Below are positions 43,801 to 56,247 of a DNA stretch of 64,000 nucleotides, piece by piece (positions within the stretch are counted from its first letter, which is position 1; each line of letters starts with the position of its first letter). The DNA is from Eudorina sp. 2006-703-Eu-15 (taxonomy: Eukaryota; Chlorophyta; Chlorophyceae; Chlamydomonadales; Volvocaceae). Made by a program: the position numbers and the translations under genes. The notes under the pieces were generated by a model. That model was not told the DNA's origin and searched no databases. It saw only the letters and a list, made by a program, of their open reading frames with translations. Location of the stretch: NCBI GenBank assembly GCA_003117195.1, contig BDSI01000037.1:567501-631500 (forward strand), in the 5' to 3' direction.

Positions 43801-46800
43801 TTATCCGCATCGGCACTGCCCGCTGGCGAGACTCCTAACCTACAACCGGACAGGAAATGAGGCAGTGGGCATGGCATCAAGCCGTGGTGAGGATCTGAGT
43901 TCGGCCCTCGCGACCCGCAGGCTCCGTACGTGACCAGTTCCTACGGCTCTGCCAGTGCGTACGGCGCCGGGTCCAAGCCGCCGGCAGCCGTGTCCGCGCC
44001 CGCGTCCTCGCAGCCGCAGCAGCCGGCCTACGGCTCCAGCTCCTACGGCTCTGGCAAGCCGGCGGGCGTTGGCGTGGGGGCTGGGGGTTATGGCGGTAAG
44101 CGTACTGCCATTCGGCCTTGCCTTGCTCACCGTAAGGAAGGGCCTTGTCACGCTTGTCCTCTGCATGTCCTGATTGGCTTTGACTGACTGTGTGCTATTG
44201 CGCAAGTGCAACACGTCCATCGGCTCCAGCACTGCTGCAATGCCAGCTGATCTGCTGCCCGTCATCTGCTCTCCCGGTTTCCTGCCACAGTTGGCGCGAT
44301 GGGGCCCTCCGCCGCACCCACCTCCCCGCCGCCCAGCCGAGGGCCTGGAGGCCCCAGCCCCATGACCGGCAGCGCTGGGCCCGGAGGCGGGCCGGCGGGA
44401 CCCATGGGTCCAGGGGCTGGCGGGCCCCCGGGCCCTGGTCCTAGCCGCTACTACCCACAGGGCCCAGGAGGCCCGGGGGCCATGGGTCCGATGGGCCCTA
44501 TGGGTGGACCGCCGCCCCCGCGATCTGGGCCTGGCCCCATGGGTCCGTTGGGCCCTATGGGAGGCGGCCCGCCGGGTCCCATGCCTATGGGCAGGCCAGG
44601 CCCGTACGGCGGCGGCCCAGGGCCGATGGGCGGACCGCCGATTCGGGACGACGACCGCGGGCGCGGCCCAATGGGACCCGGCGGCCGCCGTGACTACGAC
44701 GACCGGGGCATGGGCCCGATGCGGGGCGGCCCGCCGCCGCCGCGCGACTTCCGGGATCGCGATCGGGATTTCCGGGACCGCGATCGGGAGCGGGACTACC
44801 GGGACCGAGACCCTCGGGATCGCGATCCACGCGACCGGGACTATGCGCGGGACCGGGATGCACGTGATGCGCGGGACGGTCGGGACGCACGGGACCGGGA
44901 CCGGGATCGGCCTGCGGCTCCGCCGGCCAGGGACCGAGACCGGGACCGAGACCGGAGGCCTTCACCGCCGGCACCGCAGCGGCGCGGGGAACGGGTGAGG
45001 CAGCTGCGAACCGGTCGCTGAGGGAGGTGTACATGGCCGGTGCCTGTGTATGTGTGTATATAAGAGGAATGAGCCGCGAGAACGATGGTGTGCGGTGTAC
45101 GCGTTGGAGTAGAGGATCAACATGAAGTTGCCTGCTTGACTGCGGCTCAGGTGGCGGGATGGGGCTCTTGTCAGCACGGGGCATCTCTTGTGCCGCTTGT
45201 GCGGCACGGCGTCCCTGGCCAACCGCCTTGTTTAGGCTGCGCCGCGCGCGGAGTGCACAGCCCCGTACCTGCCCGCTGCCCACACCCTGCCCGTACGTTG
45301 TTGCCTGTGGCCCTCCACGCACGTCACCCCTGTCCCCACCCGCATGGTCCCGCGTCGGTCCTGTTCGAACCCTTGGCGCCCTGCCACCCGACCCCGCCAC
45401 CGCAGGACGAGGGCAGCACCCGGCGGCCTGCGCCCCGCAGCCCCTCTCCCGCGCAGGCCCCCACCGGCCGCGCCGCGCCGCCGACGCGGCGGCGCAGCCC
45501 CTCCCCGCCGCCAGCCGCCGCCGCGCAGCGCCCCAAGGTGCCCGACTACGGCGTGCGCGTTCCGCAGCACTGCGTGACCACCTGGGAGCGCGACTACCTG
45601 GAGGTGCAGCGCCGGCACACCCATCTGTCGGTGCCGTCGGACTTCTCCCGCCTGGTGGCGAGCTGGGTGCGCGCTCCGCCCGGCCCGCCGGACAGCCTGG
45701 GCTTCAGCTTGCTGCCGCTGGACCGCCACATCCGATATGACCATGAGCAGGACCTCAGCAGGGGAGCCGGCGGGGCCGGGGAGGCCTCCGCCAGCGCGGG
45801 TCACGGCCGAGGCGGCGGCGTCAAGTACTTGGCGAAGGTGAGGCGCGGTGACAGGCGGGGGGAGGGCACACTGCCACGGTGGCAGTGTGTGGTGAGGAGA
45901 CTGCGGCTGTTACAGATGACCCGCGGGGGTCCGCTGTACCATCATGAATAAGACCGGGGTGCCTGTTTTGGAGCTGCACGCACCCATGCTCATCAGGATA
46001 CAGGGGGCTGGTCCGGCAGGCGGGGGGCACCATCATGATAGCTTGCATGTTGCACAAAGCCCACCCAAGTGCGTGCCCCCTAATTGTATCCCTCCTATCC
46101 TCCTCCCCCTAGCTTCAATATGTTTTACCTCTTAACCCCCTTCCTCCTGCCAATTCGCCATTCCCCGTCCCCCACTCGTTTCGCCGCGGTTGCGCCCGCT
46201 CAGGTGCTGCTCCTGCAGGGGCTCTCCTCCTCGGCTCGTCAGGACGTGCTGCTGGGCCCCCACCACGAGGGCGGGGCCCACCTGGTCAACGCGCTCAAGT
46301 TCGTGGCGGCTCGCTTCAGTCGCGCCGCGAACACGGGCAGCGGCGGCGCAGACGATAAGGACCGTGACGCCGCCAAGGACAAGGACAAGGATAAAGAGAA
46401 GGACAAGGATAAAGAGAAGGACAAGGAGGGCAAGGACAAGCAGCGCGGCGTGCTGGGGGCGCTGGGCGGCGCATGGGACCCAGAGCTCGACGGCGGGGAC
46501 CCTGACAGGTACGATGCAAGACAAGCGAGCCCACAGTCCGCGGCCTTATCTGCCGCGCCAGGAATTGCACGGCGCCCCGACAACACCTGCTCTACTGATA
46601 CCGTTCTATCGTCGCACCACAGCAGTGCCGTTGGGGCCCGCGCCGGTGACTGTCCTCCCCGTCCCTTTACCCCCTCCATTTGTGCCGTTCAGCGAGGACG
46701 GTGGGCTCATCCGCGCCTGCATCCGTCACGTCAAGGAACAAGCAGGTGTGGACCTGTCGCTATGCGGCCACTGGCTGCGCGTCTGCGAGGTGACCTACGT

Positions 46801-49800
46801 GCGGGCACCGCCCGGCGGCGACGCCGCGCCGACGGCGCCAGGCGCGTCGTCCTCTGCCGCCTCCGGCGGCGGCGGCGGCGTCGTCCCGCTGTCCGTCAGC
46901 TTGTCGGACCCTTCGCTGCGGGAGGTGGTGGTCCTGTTCGCGGCGGTGCCGGACGCATGCGTGGCGCTGCCGGAGTCCTGGCCGGAGGAGGCGCGGCAGC
47001 AGCAGGCCTTCAAGCAGCGGCAGTTGGTTCTGGAGGCGGAAGCCAGGAAGAAGGTGCGAGGCGGGCACCGTGTTGTGGGGGGGGCCGCCAGCCGGGGAGC
47101 ACGAAGCCGGGCGCGGGGAACTGCCGCAGGTCGGCGGACCGCACGGGACCGGCCCGGAAGGTTGTGGTCTAAGAAGGCAAGGCCAGCGCGGGCAGTTCCC
47201 TCCAGGCGCGGCGCGTTGGACGTGTTCGGGGCGCCGGAAGGCTCCGACCGCGGGGGATGACGCGATGGCCGAGTCCGCGATGGCTTCGACGCATGTCCCG
47301 TGTTTGTTTAGTGAGGAACCCGCCCGAACCGCCCAGTCCCATGATACGTACCAAATCCCGTGTGTGTGTGTGTTTGGAAATGCAACCCGTGTGTGTGTGT
47401 GTGTGTGTGTGTGGAGAGCTGAGCCGCGGGAGAAGAGGAGCCGCACTCGAACGGCACTGTGGATGAGAACACCCGGGGTGGGTGGGTGTGGGTGTGCAGG
47501 AGGACGCAGCGACGGGTCGGCGAGACAAGGACGCGGCGTCCGACAAGGACGCGGCGTCCGACAAGGACGCCTCCAAAGGCAAGGACAAGGACGAACCGGG
47601 GGTAAAGCGGGAGAAGCGGGAGGACTCCCAGCCGGCGCCAGGCCCGCCGGAGGCGGCGGGGGCGGCGGACGGGGTCGGAGACAAAGGCAAGGATCAGGAG
47701 ATGGGGGACGCGGCTGAAGGAGCGGACAAGGACGGCAAGGAGGACGGGCCGGCTGCCAAGGACAAGGAGCAGGACAAGGACGGCGGCAAGGGCGAGGGGC
47801 AGAAGGCGGACGAAACTGCCAACGGCCCAGGTGCGGGGTCGGCTGTGGGGCCTTGCCTGCTGTGGTGCGGGTGGCGGATGTGTGACTGGAGGAGAACATG
47901 GACACCGACGCTGCGACAGCAGCAGCCATAGCGGTGGCGACAAGCTGCGGCACTCGCTGCGAACCACACGACTGAGACTTTGCGCGGGGCCGGGATGCCC
48001 GGGACGGTTCGGGACGCATGCGGCCCGGGACCGGGACTGGCCAGCGTCAAGGACGCGAGGTGCAGAGCAGAGCAGCCATAGCTGTGGACTGACCGACCTG
48101 CCGCCCATGCCGAGCGGCGCAGTGTCGGTCAAAGCTCGGGCCGACACCGACAGTGCCGGCGTCGGCACGTTGGTTGACCGACACCTGCAAGATGGACGGC
48201 ACCGCGCATTTCACCTTCGAGCGACCGCCGACACCTCTCTCATGCAATTGTCGGGTTATTCGCTGGATTAGACAGAAAGAGAGAACGCGAGAGATGAGAT
48301 GAGGTATTGGCACTTGCATTCCCGCCACCGCCTCATTCTCCTGCGGCCGCCCTCCCGTTGCGCTGCAGCCCCGTCGCCGCCCCCGCCGCCGCCGGCCGTC
48401 CGCGAGGTGCCGCTGCCTGAGGAGCCCGGTCTTCAGCTGCGCGGCCGGGCCGGTAGCGGCCCCAACGGCGAGCGTGTTAAGACCTTCTCCATCTCCCTGC
48501 ATGGCCTGCTGGACTACGACGAGACGGACCGTGATGAGCCAACCTTTGAGCTGTCGCTGTTCGCCGAGTGCTTCCAGGAGATGCTCGTACGAGAGTACGG
48601 CTGCATCATTTACGGCGCGATGGTGGCGGAGAGGTACGGCGTGCTGGGGGAGCGCAGGGTCTGGCGGGGGCGGTGGGTGCTCGTGGATTTGAATTCGTGA
48701 AGTTTATTTTTGGTTGAGCGATGCTGAGCGAGCCGGAAAACCCTGTGCACGGTGCAGGGATCAGCTCATCGCGCCGGCGACGATCACATCAACGACAGCG
48801 GCCCCAGCGGCTGCGGCGATCGCGGCTGACGCTGCGGCCCCAGGGGCTGGTGCTGCTGCTCCAGCTGCTGAAGATGCTGCGGCTCGACCGGCGGCTGCTG
48901 ATGGCGCTCCTGCCGCTGCGGGCCCGGCAGCTGCGGCGGACGCTGCGGATGCTGCGGCCCCGGTGGCGGGAGGCAAGCGCGCCCGGGAGGAGGGCCCTGG
49001 CGAGGATGGGGAGAGCGGCTGTGTGGCCAGTGAGGCGGCCGAGGGCGAGAAGGACGTCAAGAAGCCCCGCACCCAGGTGGGCGAGGTCCGCAGGCGGGAG
49101 CGGGTTGGGAGTCCTACTCATGTACCTCTTTCCCCAGCTCTCTGGCATTGTCAGTGGTCGTGCCTCGTCTCACGGATCTGGGTTTGCCACTTCCCTACAG
49201 ACCTCACCTGCAACATGCGCGCCTGCTTGTCGCCTGGATTCGCCCCCCACCCCCCTTACCCACACACTTCGCAGGATGTGAAAGACGGCGAGGGGATCAC
49301 TGCAGAGGGCAAGGCTGCCGACATAGATGGCGCCGGGGATGCGGAGCCGGCGGCGCAGCCGGTGACGCAAGAGGACACTGGGGCGGTGGCGGGCGATGCC
49401 GCCATTGCCGAAGCGCCGGCGGTGGAAGCGCCGGCAGGGGAGCCGGCCGCGCCGGAGGAGGAGGAGCAAGAGGCGACGCCGCCGGGGAAAGGGGCCAAGG
49501 GCAAGGCCAAGGGCAAAACGGTAAGCATCCACAAGCAATCCCCGTGCACGCAGGCGGCCAAAGGGCCTGAGATTCAGAGGTCCAGACAGCGTCCCGCCAC
49601 GAATCCTGCCGCTGCTGCAGTGTGCCCCGCTGCACTGCCGCAATTAAGCCACCCAGGAATACACCGTTGGGCCGTTGACACGTAAATAGCATGTGAACGT
49701 TCCCTGGTGCAACCTTCTGGTCGCTCATATCTCGCTGCAGGCTGCCGCGCGGGGACGCGGCCGCGGCCGTGGGGGCCGTGGCGGCAAAGGCCGGAAGGGA

Positions 49801-51912
49801 GCTAAGGCGGCCGAGGAGGAGGCCAAGGTAGAAGACGAGCCCAAACCCGAGCAGCAGCCCGAGCAGCAGCCCGAGCAGCAGTCCGAAGCCGCAGGAAAGG
49901 ACGAGCCCGAGGCCCCACAGCAGCAGGAACGGCATGAGCAGGAACAACAGGAACAGCAGGAACAGCAGCAGCCTGACGCGGACGCCAAGGCGGATGTGGA
50001 GATGGCTGCGGCTGCGGAGGTTAAGGTGGAGGCGGAGGCGGCGGCCGAGGGGCCCGTCGGAGACGAGGGTAAGGTGAAGGTGGAAGCGGAGGCGGCTGCG
50101 CTGGAGGCAGAGGTGAAGGCAGAGGAGGCGGCAGCCGCTGTGAAGGAGGAGCCAACGCCCGAGGTGCGGTGGGATTGGGCGGGGCCGCAAGGAAAATTTG
50201 TAATCTCGGTTGCTGTCGCGCTCATTGCGCGCATCCCGCTCTGCACGTTGTGGGACTATGGGCAACAGTTGGGTGCAAGGCTTGCACTGCAGGCTGCAAC
50301 GCGTCCCGTGCTTGCCAAATGTAGGTGGTGGTGTACCCCAGCCAGGCAACTTGCCAGTCGTTGCCACCCTGCACTGCTTTTTCCGGAACCCGCCAATGCC
50401 ATTACGGCGTCCCTTGGCTCACCACACACCACAACGCGCTGTTGGTTCGTGCCAAGCAACCCCAAGACCCTCGATCAATAAGCTCCGGAATCCTTGTTGG
50501 GCCCCGCAGGCCGATATGGACATCGACAAGCAGGAGGCCTCCACACCACCGCCACCGCCGCCCCCACCGCCAGCGCCCGCGCCCACGGCTGGCGCCGCGT
50601 CACCTGCCAAGGACAGCCGGGAAGGCAGCGCCAAGCCGTCAGGCGCCCGGTCCAGCTCGCGTGATGCCAAGGACGGCCGCGACAAGGACAGGGAGCGCGA
50701 CCGCGATAAGGACAGGGAGCGGGAGAGGGAGAAAGAGCGCGACAAAGAGAAGGAGAAGGAGAGGGAAAGGGAGCGCAAGCAGCGGAAGAAGTACGTGACG
50801 GACAACAACCTGCTTTTGGCGTTCAGGTGTGTGGCGAAGGTGTCCGGGGGGAGCAAGGTGATAGGGTCAGCGCGCTGCCCCTGCGCTCAGCCACAGAGCG
50901 CGGTGGTTCGCTTCAACTCGTCGTTGATGCCCCACAGCCCGGGGTGGATCGTCAAATCGCGTGCGGCGCTAGTGGAGACCACCCAGCTCGAAGCCTACAA
51001 CGAACCCGATCAAACCCAGCACTCGTGGACGAAAGAGAGTACTTGTGTAACACGCGGACCTGCTATGGCGCGCGAGGGCGTGCGGCGAACACGCTGCCAC
51101 GCATGTGCGGTTCGGTAGGTAACAACGTAAGGCAGCCGGCAAAGTGCGCTACGGAAATTCATCCGGGTCATTGCATCACGTGACGGTGCTTGTGTTCACC
51201 GCCGCTGTCGCCGCCGGCCCGCAGGTTCTTCGACCGCACAGGCTGCGGCTACATTCGCACGGACGACTTGCGGCGGCTGCTCCACTGCCTGGGCCTGGGG
51301 CTGCCCCACCGCGTGGTCAAGGAGCTGGCACGCGGGGGCTGGGAGGAGCTGGGACCCACGTGCCGCTTCAAGGGTGAGGCCAAGGAGGGCAGGGCTGTGC
51401 TGCTTCCTTTCATCCGTCGGCCCGCGCGTACGTGCAAGGTGCCGTGGAAACGTTACGCCCAATCGCCCAGCTACTTTGGGAATGCAGGTCGTGGTGTTAC
51501 TTTCATTCGTGCAGGTTGTGAGCGCGTTCGCCAAGGAGAAACAGAATGGACTTCCTTTGCGCCCACGTCTGTGCCACTGCCATGTGGGGCAACGGGGAAT
51601 TATAATACCTGCCAAAGAATACACGGCATCACGTTCCATGGCACACCGGGTATCCCGGCTTTGGGAAACGCTTTTGAGTATAACCTTGCAACCTGCCCCC
51701 TCCGCGCCTCTCGTCCGTTGTACACTTTTGCAGCTGACAAGCTGTACTACCGGGACTTGACGGATAAGGAGGTCAAGGTGGAGCACGGAAGCGCACCTTC
51801 CTTGGAGGGTTCGGAGCCGCCACCCCAGCAGCAACAGCACGCGCTCGGCGCGTCCGCGCCTGAAGGTGGTGGGACCCGAGAGGCGTCCCTGGGACCGGTG
51901 GAGCACAAGTAG
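40834..51912 (+). CDS. CCAR1/DBC1-family transcription co-regulator
   Basis: Eighteen exons with consistent phases: 40834-40938, 41078-41134, 41254-41338, 41443-42161, 42521-43321, 43921-44095, 44291-44994, 45406-45837, 46204-46508, 46693-47053, 47500-47830, 48369-48633, 48758-49076, 49275-49520, 49741-50163, 50510-50826, 51225-51373 and 51734-51912; 1,990 residues (human CCAR1 1,150). Residues 1-650 are a Tyr/Gly/Gln/Ser-rich prion-like region (MDGYNSYGSYGQ...), 650-780 Gly/Pro/Met-rich, 800-880 Arg-Asp dipeptides. The conserved family core follows: VPDYGVRVP...RRHTHLSVPSDF at about 930-970, GLIRACIRHVKEQAGVDLSLCGHWLRVCEVTYV at 1130-1165, and VKTFSISLHGLLDYDE...FAECFQEMLVREYGCIIY at about 1395-1440. 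An RGRGRGG box opens exon 15. Residues 1868-1932 (NLLLAF, FFDRTGCGYIRTDDLRRLL) are the inactive EF-hand of CCAR1/DBC1. Family members act in nuclear transcription and splicing control. A Lys/Asp-repeat insertion splits the DBC1 core. Confidence 0.9.
45884..45950 (+). repeat. Retroelement 3' end fragment (family B) inside an intron
   Basis: GTGGTGAGGAGACTGCGGCTG, in part, then GATGACCCGCGGGGGTCCGCTGTACCATCATGAATA matches the 3' terminus near 19800-19870. It sits in the intron 45838-46203 of the CCAR1-like gene in sense orientation. Confidence 0.5.
47360..47413. repeat. (TG)n microsatellite in intron
   Basis: Two TG/GT runs, 47360-47374 and 47389-47413, in the intron between exons 10 and 11 of the CCAR1-like gene. 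Length polymorphism is likely. Confidence 0.9.
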
Positions 51913-52477
51913 GCGGGCAATTTATGGGTGCATTTTGAGCGTTGCGTTTCGTGCATTTGCGACGGTCATGGCAGAGCGTACAACGTCGCGCTTCGCGCTT
52001 GGCAAGTCTTTGCAGTAACACGGCTCGGCAGTTCGCGTCTTGTTGGACGCGGCACTGGTTCGGATTGATTATTAATCCATGATCCTTTTTGGCAGAGGTG
52101 TGATGGAGAATCGGCAGTTCGGCACCGTTTGGGACCGTACGTTGGCATGGTTGCAGTACGGCAAAAAGATTGTTTGGTCCTGGTGTGTCCTGGTCTTCTC
52201 AAAGCTATGTAATGCAGTAATATGGAAAAAGATTGCAATTTCCCAGGCGTCCGAGGCGTCATGGAGTAAGAAGGTGGGTTGGTTGTGATAAGGCCCTAAT
52301 GCTAACCAACCTTAATCCTAAGCGCTAAGCATAGACACCTTAAACTTTTGCCAATTGAATGCGATAATATCAAAGCCAAACGATTGCAATAAGTGATAGT
52401 TGTCATTTTAACAGGTCTTGCTGTGCTGCTCGAGTCTTTCCCAGCCAATCAAACACAAGGCCGTGGACGTCGCTGCC
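51913..52477 (+). other. Tandem spacer, CCAR1-like 3' end to HST start
   Basis: Tandem plus-strand genes separated by 565 bp. TGTAA at 52208-52212, 296 bases after the CCAR1-like stop, is a good polyadenylation signal, leaving about 265 bp for the promoter of the next gene. No coding sequence seen. Confidence 0.55.
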
Positions 52478-54670
52478 ATGGATCTGTGCAGCACAACTGG
52501 TAGAGGCATAAACCTGACCCCTGCATCCACGTCGCGGAACGTCTGCAGCCCTGTCATCGCGCGCGGTCGACGCGTCGCCTTCGTTTCAGTGAGCCAGGCA
52601 TGGTCAATTCGCTTGGTTCGCGTCGCACAAAACTTAATTGCGGTGGTATGCACTGCAGGGTGCACGAGCGAATCGGCGGCATGTAATCATCGCTTCGTCC
52701 GCTGCATCACTGCCTGCGCCAGGCAGTGGCAGTGACGGCGGCCTGGCGCATAAGGTTGCAAACTTTCCGAATGCATTTTGGAAATTTCTTCGTCCGCATA
52801 CCATCCGCGGGACAATTCTGGGTACTACAGCAGTGACCGCAAAGTAAGGTGTGGCGTTTGCTTGCACCGGGTGTCATATCTGCCAATCGCGCGTCTAACT
52901 CTGCGATGTGGTTCCCTGTAGAGTGCTACTTGAGAATCCTCAATGCATAGATTGGGCGCTGCTTCCTCGCGCATTGTTGGGGCTGGTTGCGCTCCTATGC
53001 GGGAACGGTTACATCGTTGGGATCAACCAGATCTACGACGTCGACATTGACGTGGTCAACAAGCCCTTCCTTCCAGTGGCATCAGGTGAGACACTATGGG
53101 CGAATGCATTTACTTCATTGTTGAAGCTCCGGGAGGAGTGAGAGAGACGTTACACGTACACGGGCTGGTTCGCAAAGGTTGTGAAGGGCGAACACTGGGT
53201 CCTCCCAATGGCACGGGCTCCCCGCAAGCACTTGTAACGAACGATCATTCAGGCACGCTCCCCAGCCGCATGTTACTGACGTTTACTCGCGCACGGTGGT
53301 TGGCTCCTGCAGGCGAGCTGTCGCCTTTGCTGGCGTGGACCCTGTGCTTGACCCTGGCCGCCGCCGGCGTGTCCGTTGTCGCGTCCAACTTCGGTTCCGT
53401 GATCACCTCGCTGTACACGTTCGGGTTGTTCCTCGGGACCATCTACAGCGTGCCACCGCTGCGGCTGAAGCAGTACGCGGTGCCCGCATTCCTGATCATC
53501 GCGACGGTCCGCGGGTTCCTTCTCAACTTCGGCGTGTACAGCGCCGCGCGGGCGGCCCTCGGGCTGCCGTTCGAATGGAGCCCAGCTATCAGGTGATCTC
53601 GAGGGCATGGGATAGGTCAGGAGGCCAGCGCGTGTGGGTGAATCGCGAGGGATTGGCCGGAGCGGCAGGGTGGTCAACGGGACGGGATGACGCAGTGGGC
53701 CATCGGGCGTTTACAAACCCTATCAGCTTGATCAAATTCAGTCCAACGTCTCAGAATTTAGGAGATGGCAACAGGCGTCCGCACAACTTCATGTTGTTGA
53801 GTCTTGCGGTTTTGCGGCGAGGGACAGTAACATATATCTTTCGCCCTCCTCGGTGTTGCTGTGCGGCCATCCCAGTTTTATAACGGTGTTCGTGACGGTA
53901 TTCGCGACCGTCATCGCCATCACCAAGGATCTGCCGGACGTGGAGGGCGATGTGGCCAACAACATCAACACCTTCGCCACCAGATTGGGGGTTCGCAACG
54001 TGGCGCTGCTGGGTAAGTGGTTGGGCTGTGCGGAGAAACCAGCGTGGGTGGGGCCAGGCTGGGTTAAAACAGTGGGCAGCTTGCTTGCCGTGTGACATGT
54101 ATGGGGCGCGAGCAAAAGCGCGGGCTTCTCCAACACCGTTCCGCGCACCGATCGCGTGAAAGATGCACCAAAGAGGATCGACGCTCCTAGAGGGCACGAC
54201 GTGTATTCCGTGGCATGACAGCTACTTATGCTTGATAAGATTTCCAAAATGAGCAAGGCGGGCCCCGTGCTGGCTGCCGTTGCCCGGCACATTGCATTGC
54301 CACGTCAAGAACCCCGGCAATGGGCCAAATGAAGGGCACGACATGTCGAATGGTCATTCATGTTCGTGGACGGCCTAGCATCCATGCACGAGGCAACTTT
54401 TCTGATGTGTACCATGGCGGTGTTCTTTTGACTGCAGCCATTGGCCTGCTCTTTGCAAACTACATGGGCGCGGTGGGCCTGGGGCTCACCTACTCAACCG
54501 CCTTCAACGTGCCGCTCATGGCGGGGGCGCATGCCGTGCTCGGCTGCGTGCTGCTGCTCCGCACGCTGAAGCTGCACACGGCCAACTACACGCGGGAGGC
54601 GGTGGCGTCCTTCTATCGCTGGATCTGGAATCTGTTCTATGCTGAGTATGCGTTGCTGCCGTTCTTGTAG
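52478..54670 (+). CDS. HST: Homogentisate solanesyltransferase (plastoquinone synthesis)
   Basis: Six exons: 52478-52588, 52659-52843, 52922-53085, 53313-53592, 53876-54012 and 54438-54670; phases agree, 369 residues, stop TAG. The enzyme condenses homogentisate with solanesyl diphosphate and releases CO2, giving 2-methyl-6-solanesyl-1,4-benzoquinol in the plastid envelope, the committed step to plastoquinone-9. It is a UbiA-family integral membrane prenyltransferase. The first ~60 residues are a transit peptide; the mature part starts near [17 protein letters not shown]. The first Asp-rich motif is [17 protein letters not shown] and the second KDLPDVEGD; both bind magnesium-prenyl diphosphate. 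[33 protein letters not shown] and the C-terminal [18 protein letters not shown] match plant HST better than the tocopherol enzyme VTE2. About nine membrane segments are expected. ATG 52478 is the first in-frame start. Confidence 0.93.
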
Positions 54671-56247
54671 TCCGGTTCATGAGCACCATCTTGAATGCTA
54701 CATTGGCGAGTCTGCCTTGCACCGAGAGGGTGAGGTTGTGTGCAGGGTCTGTTGACATGCGCGGCGTACATTGTGGAATAGATAGCACCTGCCCATAACC
54801 TGCCAGTATGGGCAAGGTCGACGGCGCCTAGTTGCCAAGGTGCAAGGGCGAGAGGATGTTAGTGCGCAGAGCGCCTGAGAGGGCTGCCCGCGTGTTTTTT
54901 TGCACGCTTTCGTAAGGGGCTCGGACTTGAAAGAAAGGTTCAGCCTGTGCTGACAGCCTCTATTTTAAGTGCATATCCGCGGTCTTCCTAGGGATCTGCG
55001 TTCCGAATTACATCACGCACATGTAAAAAGCGAATTGAGTGACAAAGCAATGATGCCGTGCTACGAATCAGCGGTCTTCAAGCAGCACAGTCTTGTAATC
55101 ATAACAAGCCTGATTCTTACGTGACGCCCATAATACGACTTTTACCGTCTGCAGTGACATCATGAATGAAACTGTCGAAGTATGTGCAACGTGCAACGAC
55201 ACGGCAAAAGCGAGGAAATGAAGGAGTGCATCCGCTGCAGTTGTCATCCTTAAGAATCAGAGCCTGTCTACAAGCGTGCACAGGTGCATCTCGGCAACAG
55301 CGAAGGCCGGGCGCGCAACAGTTAGTCAGTTGCCCTTTGAGTTAGGCAATCACGTTGCGTATCAATTAAGTTTTATGTCAAACGTACTGTGATCATTGCA
55401 GAAAACATAGCCACGCAGCCGAAGCAATCGAAATGATCGTGGCCCTACGACTACGACATTAAACAAAGTAAACCCGGCGCGGCAATGAAAAATATTCCGT
55501 GGAACAAATTAATGAATTGCAAAAGGGAACCATAAGCAAGCACTCGCCGTGCAGTCGGCGCTTGTGGTGAGATTATTACTGAGTGTTACATCATATAAAC
55601 ATATATACAAAAGTATCTCATGCCATAATTTATATAACTCCGAGGGTAACCGGATAATTGTCATCGCGCTGCACCAGAGTCGGCTCTGCGACGCTCTGCG
55701 CTGCAAACACTGCAGATCTGCAATGAGTATCAGAGTGTCACACAAAAAAATGTCCTAGGGCGTTCCGTCGCTGCTTACGCAGCTTCGAGAATTCATCACG
55801 GTTGGCTGACGCGATGTAAACCGAAGCTTACGCTTACGCAACATCACGTTACATCGAAAAGCGAAAAAGCCCGAAAAATGCTTCACTGTAAACGTGGTAA
55901 GGTCACAGGTCTGTGCAGATGCACATGGCATGCAGATTATTTGTCGTTACGCGCAACGTAGTTCGCATGCCGTACGCAATTACCACTCCCACCTTCCTCT
56001 ATTAGAACGGCCAGGTTGACAATTCAGCCCAATTTTCCAGAGTGCTTCCAGCGCAAGCCAAGTCGCGGCCTAGCTAGTACGGCCGGACATTGACCTTCTA
56101 GAGAGTGCCAGCTGGCGACGAATTCGAAGTGACTACTTTGCAGGCTCCTTGAATTGTTTACCTTTTCCGGAACAAATTGGTATCCTTTGGCAGGGTACTG
56201 GTAGGATAACACAAGGCTTGTGAATTTAAGTCACTGCTAATCGAAGA
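54671..56247. other. Tandem spacer, HST to TMEM45
   Basis: About 1.6 kb without a supported gene. TGTAA at 55022-55026, 352 bases after the HST stop, is the likely poly(A) signal. The stretch 55300-56000 is AT-rich with several short open frames that I do not consider real. Confidence 0.45.
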
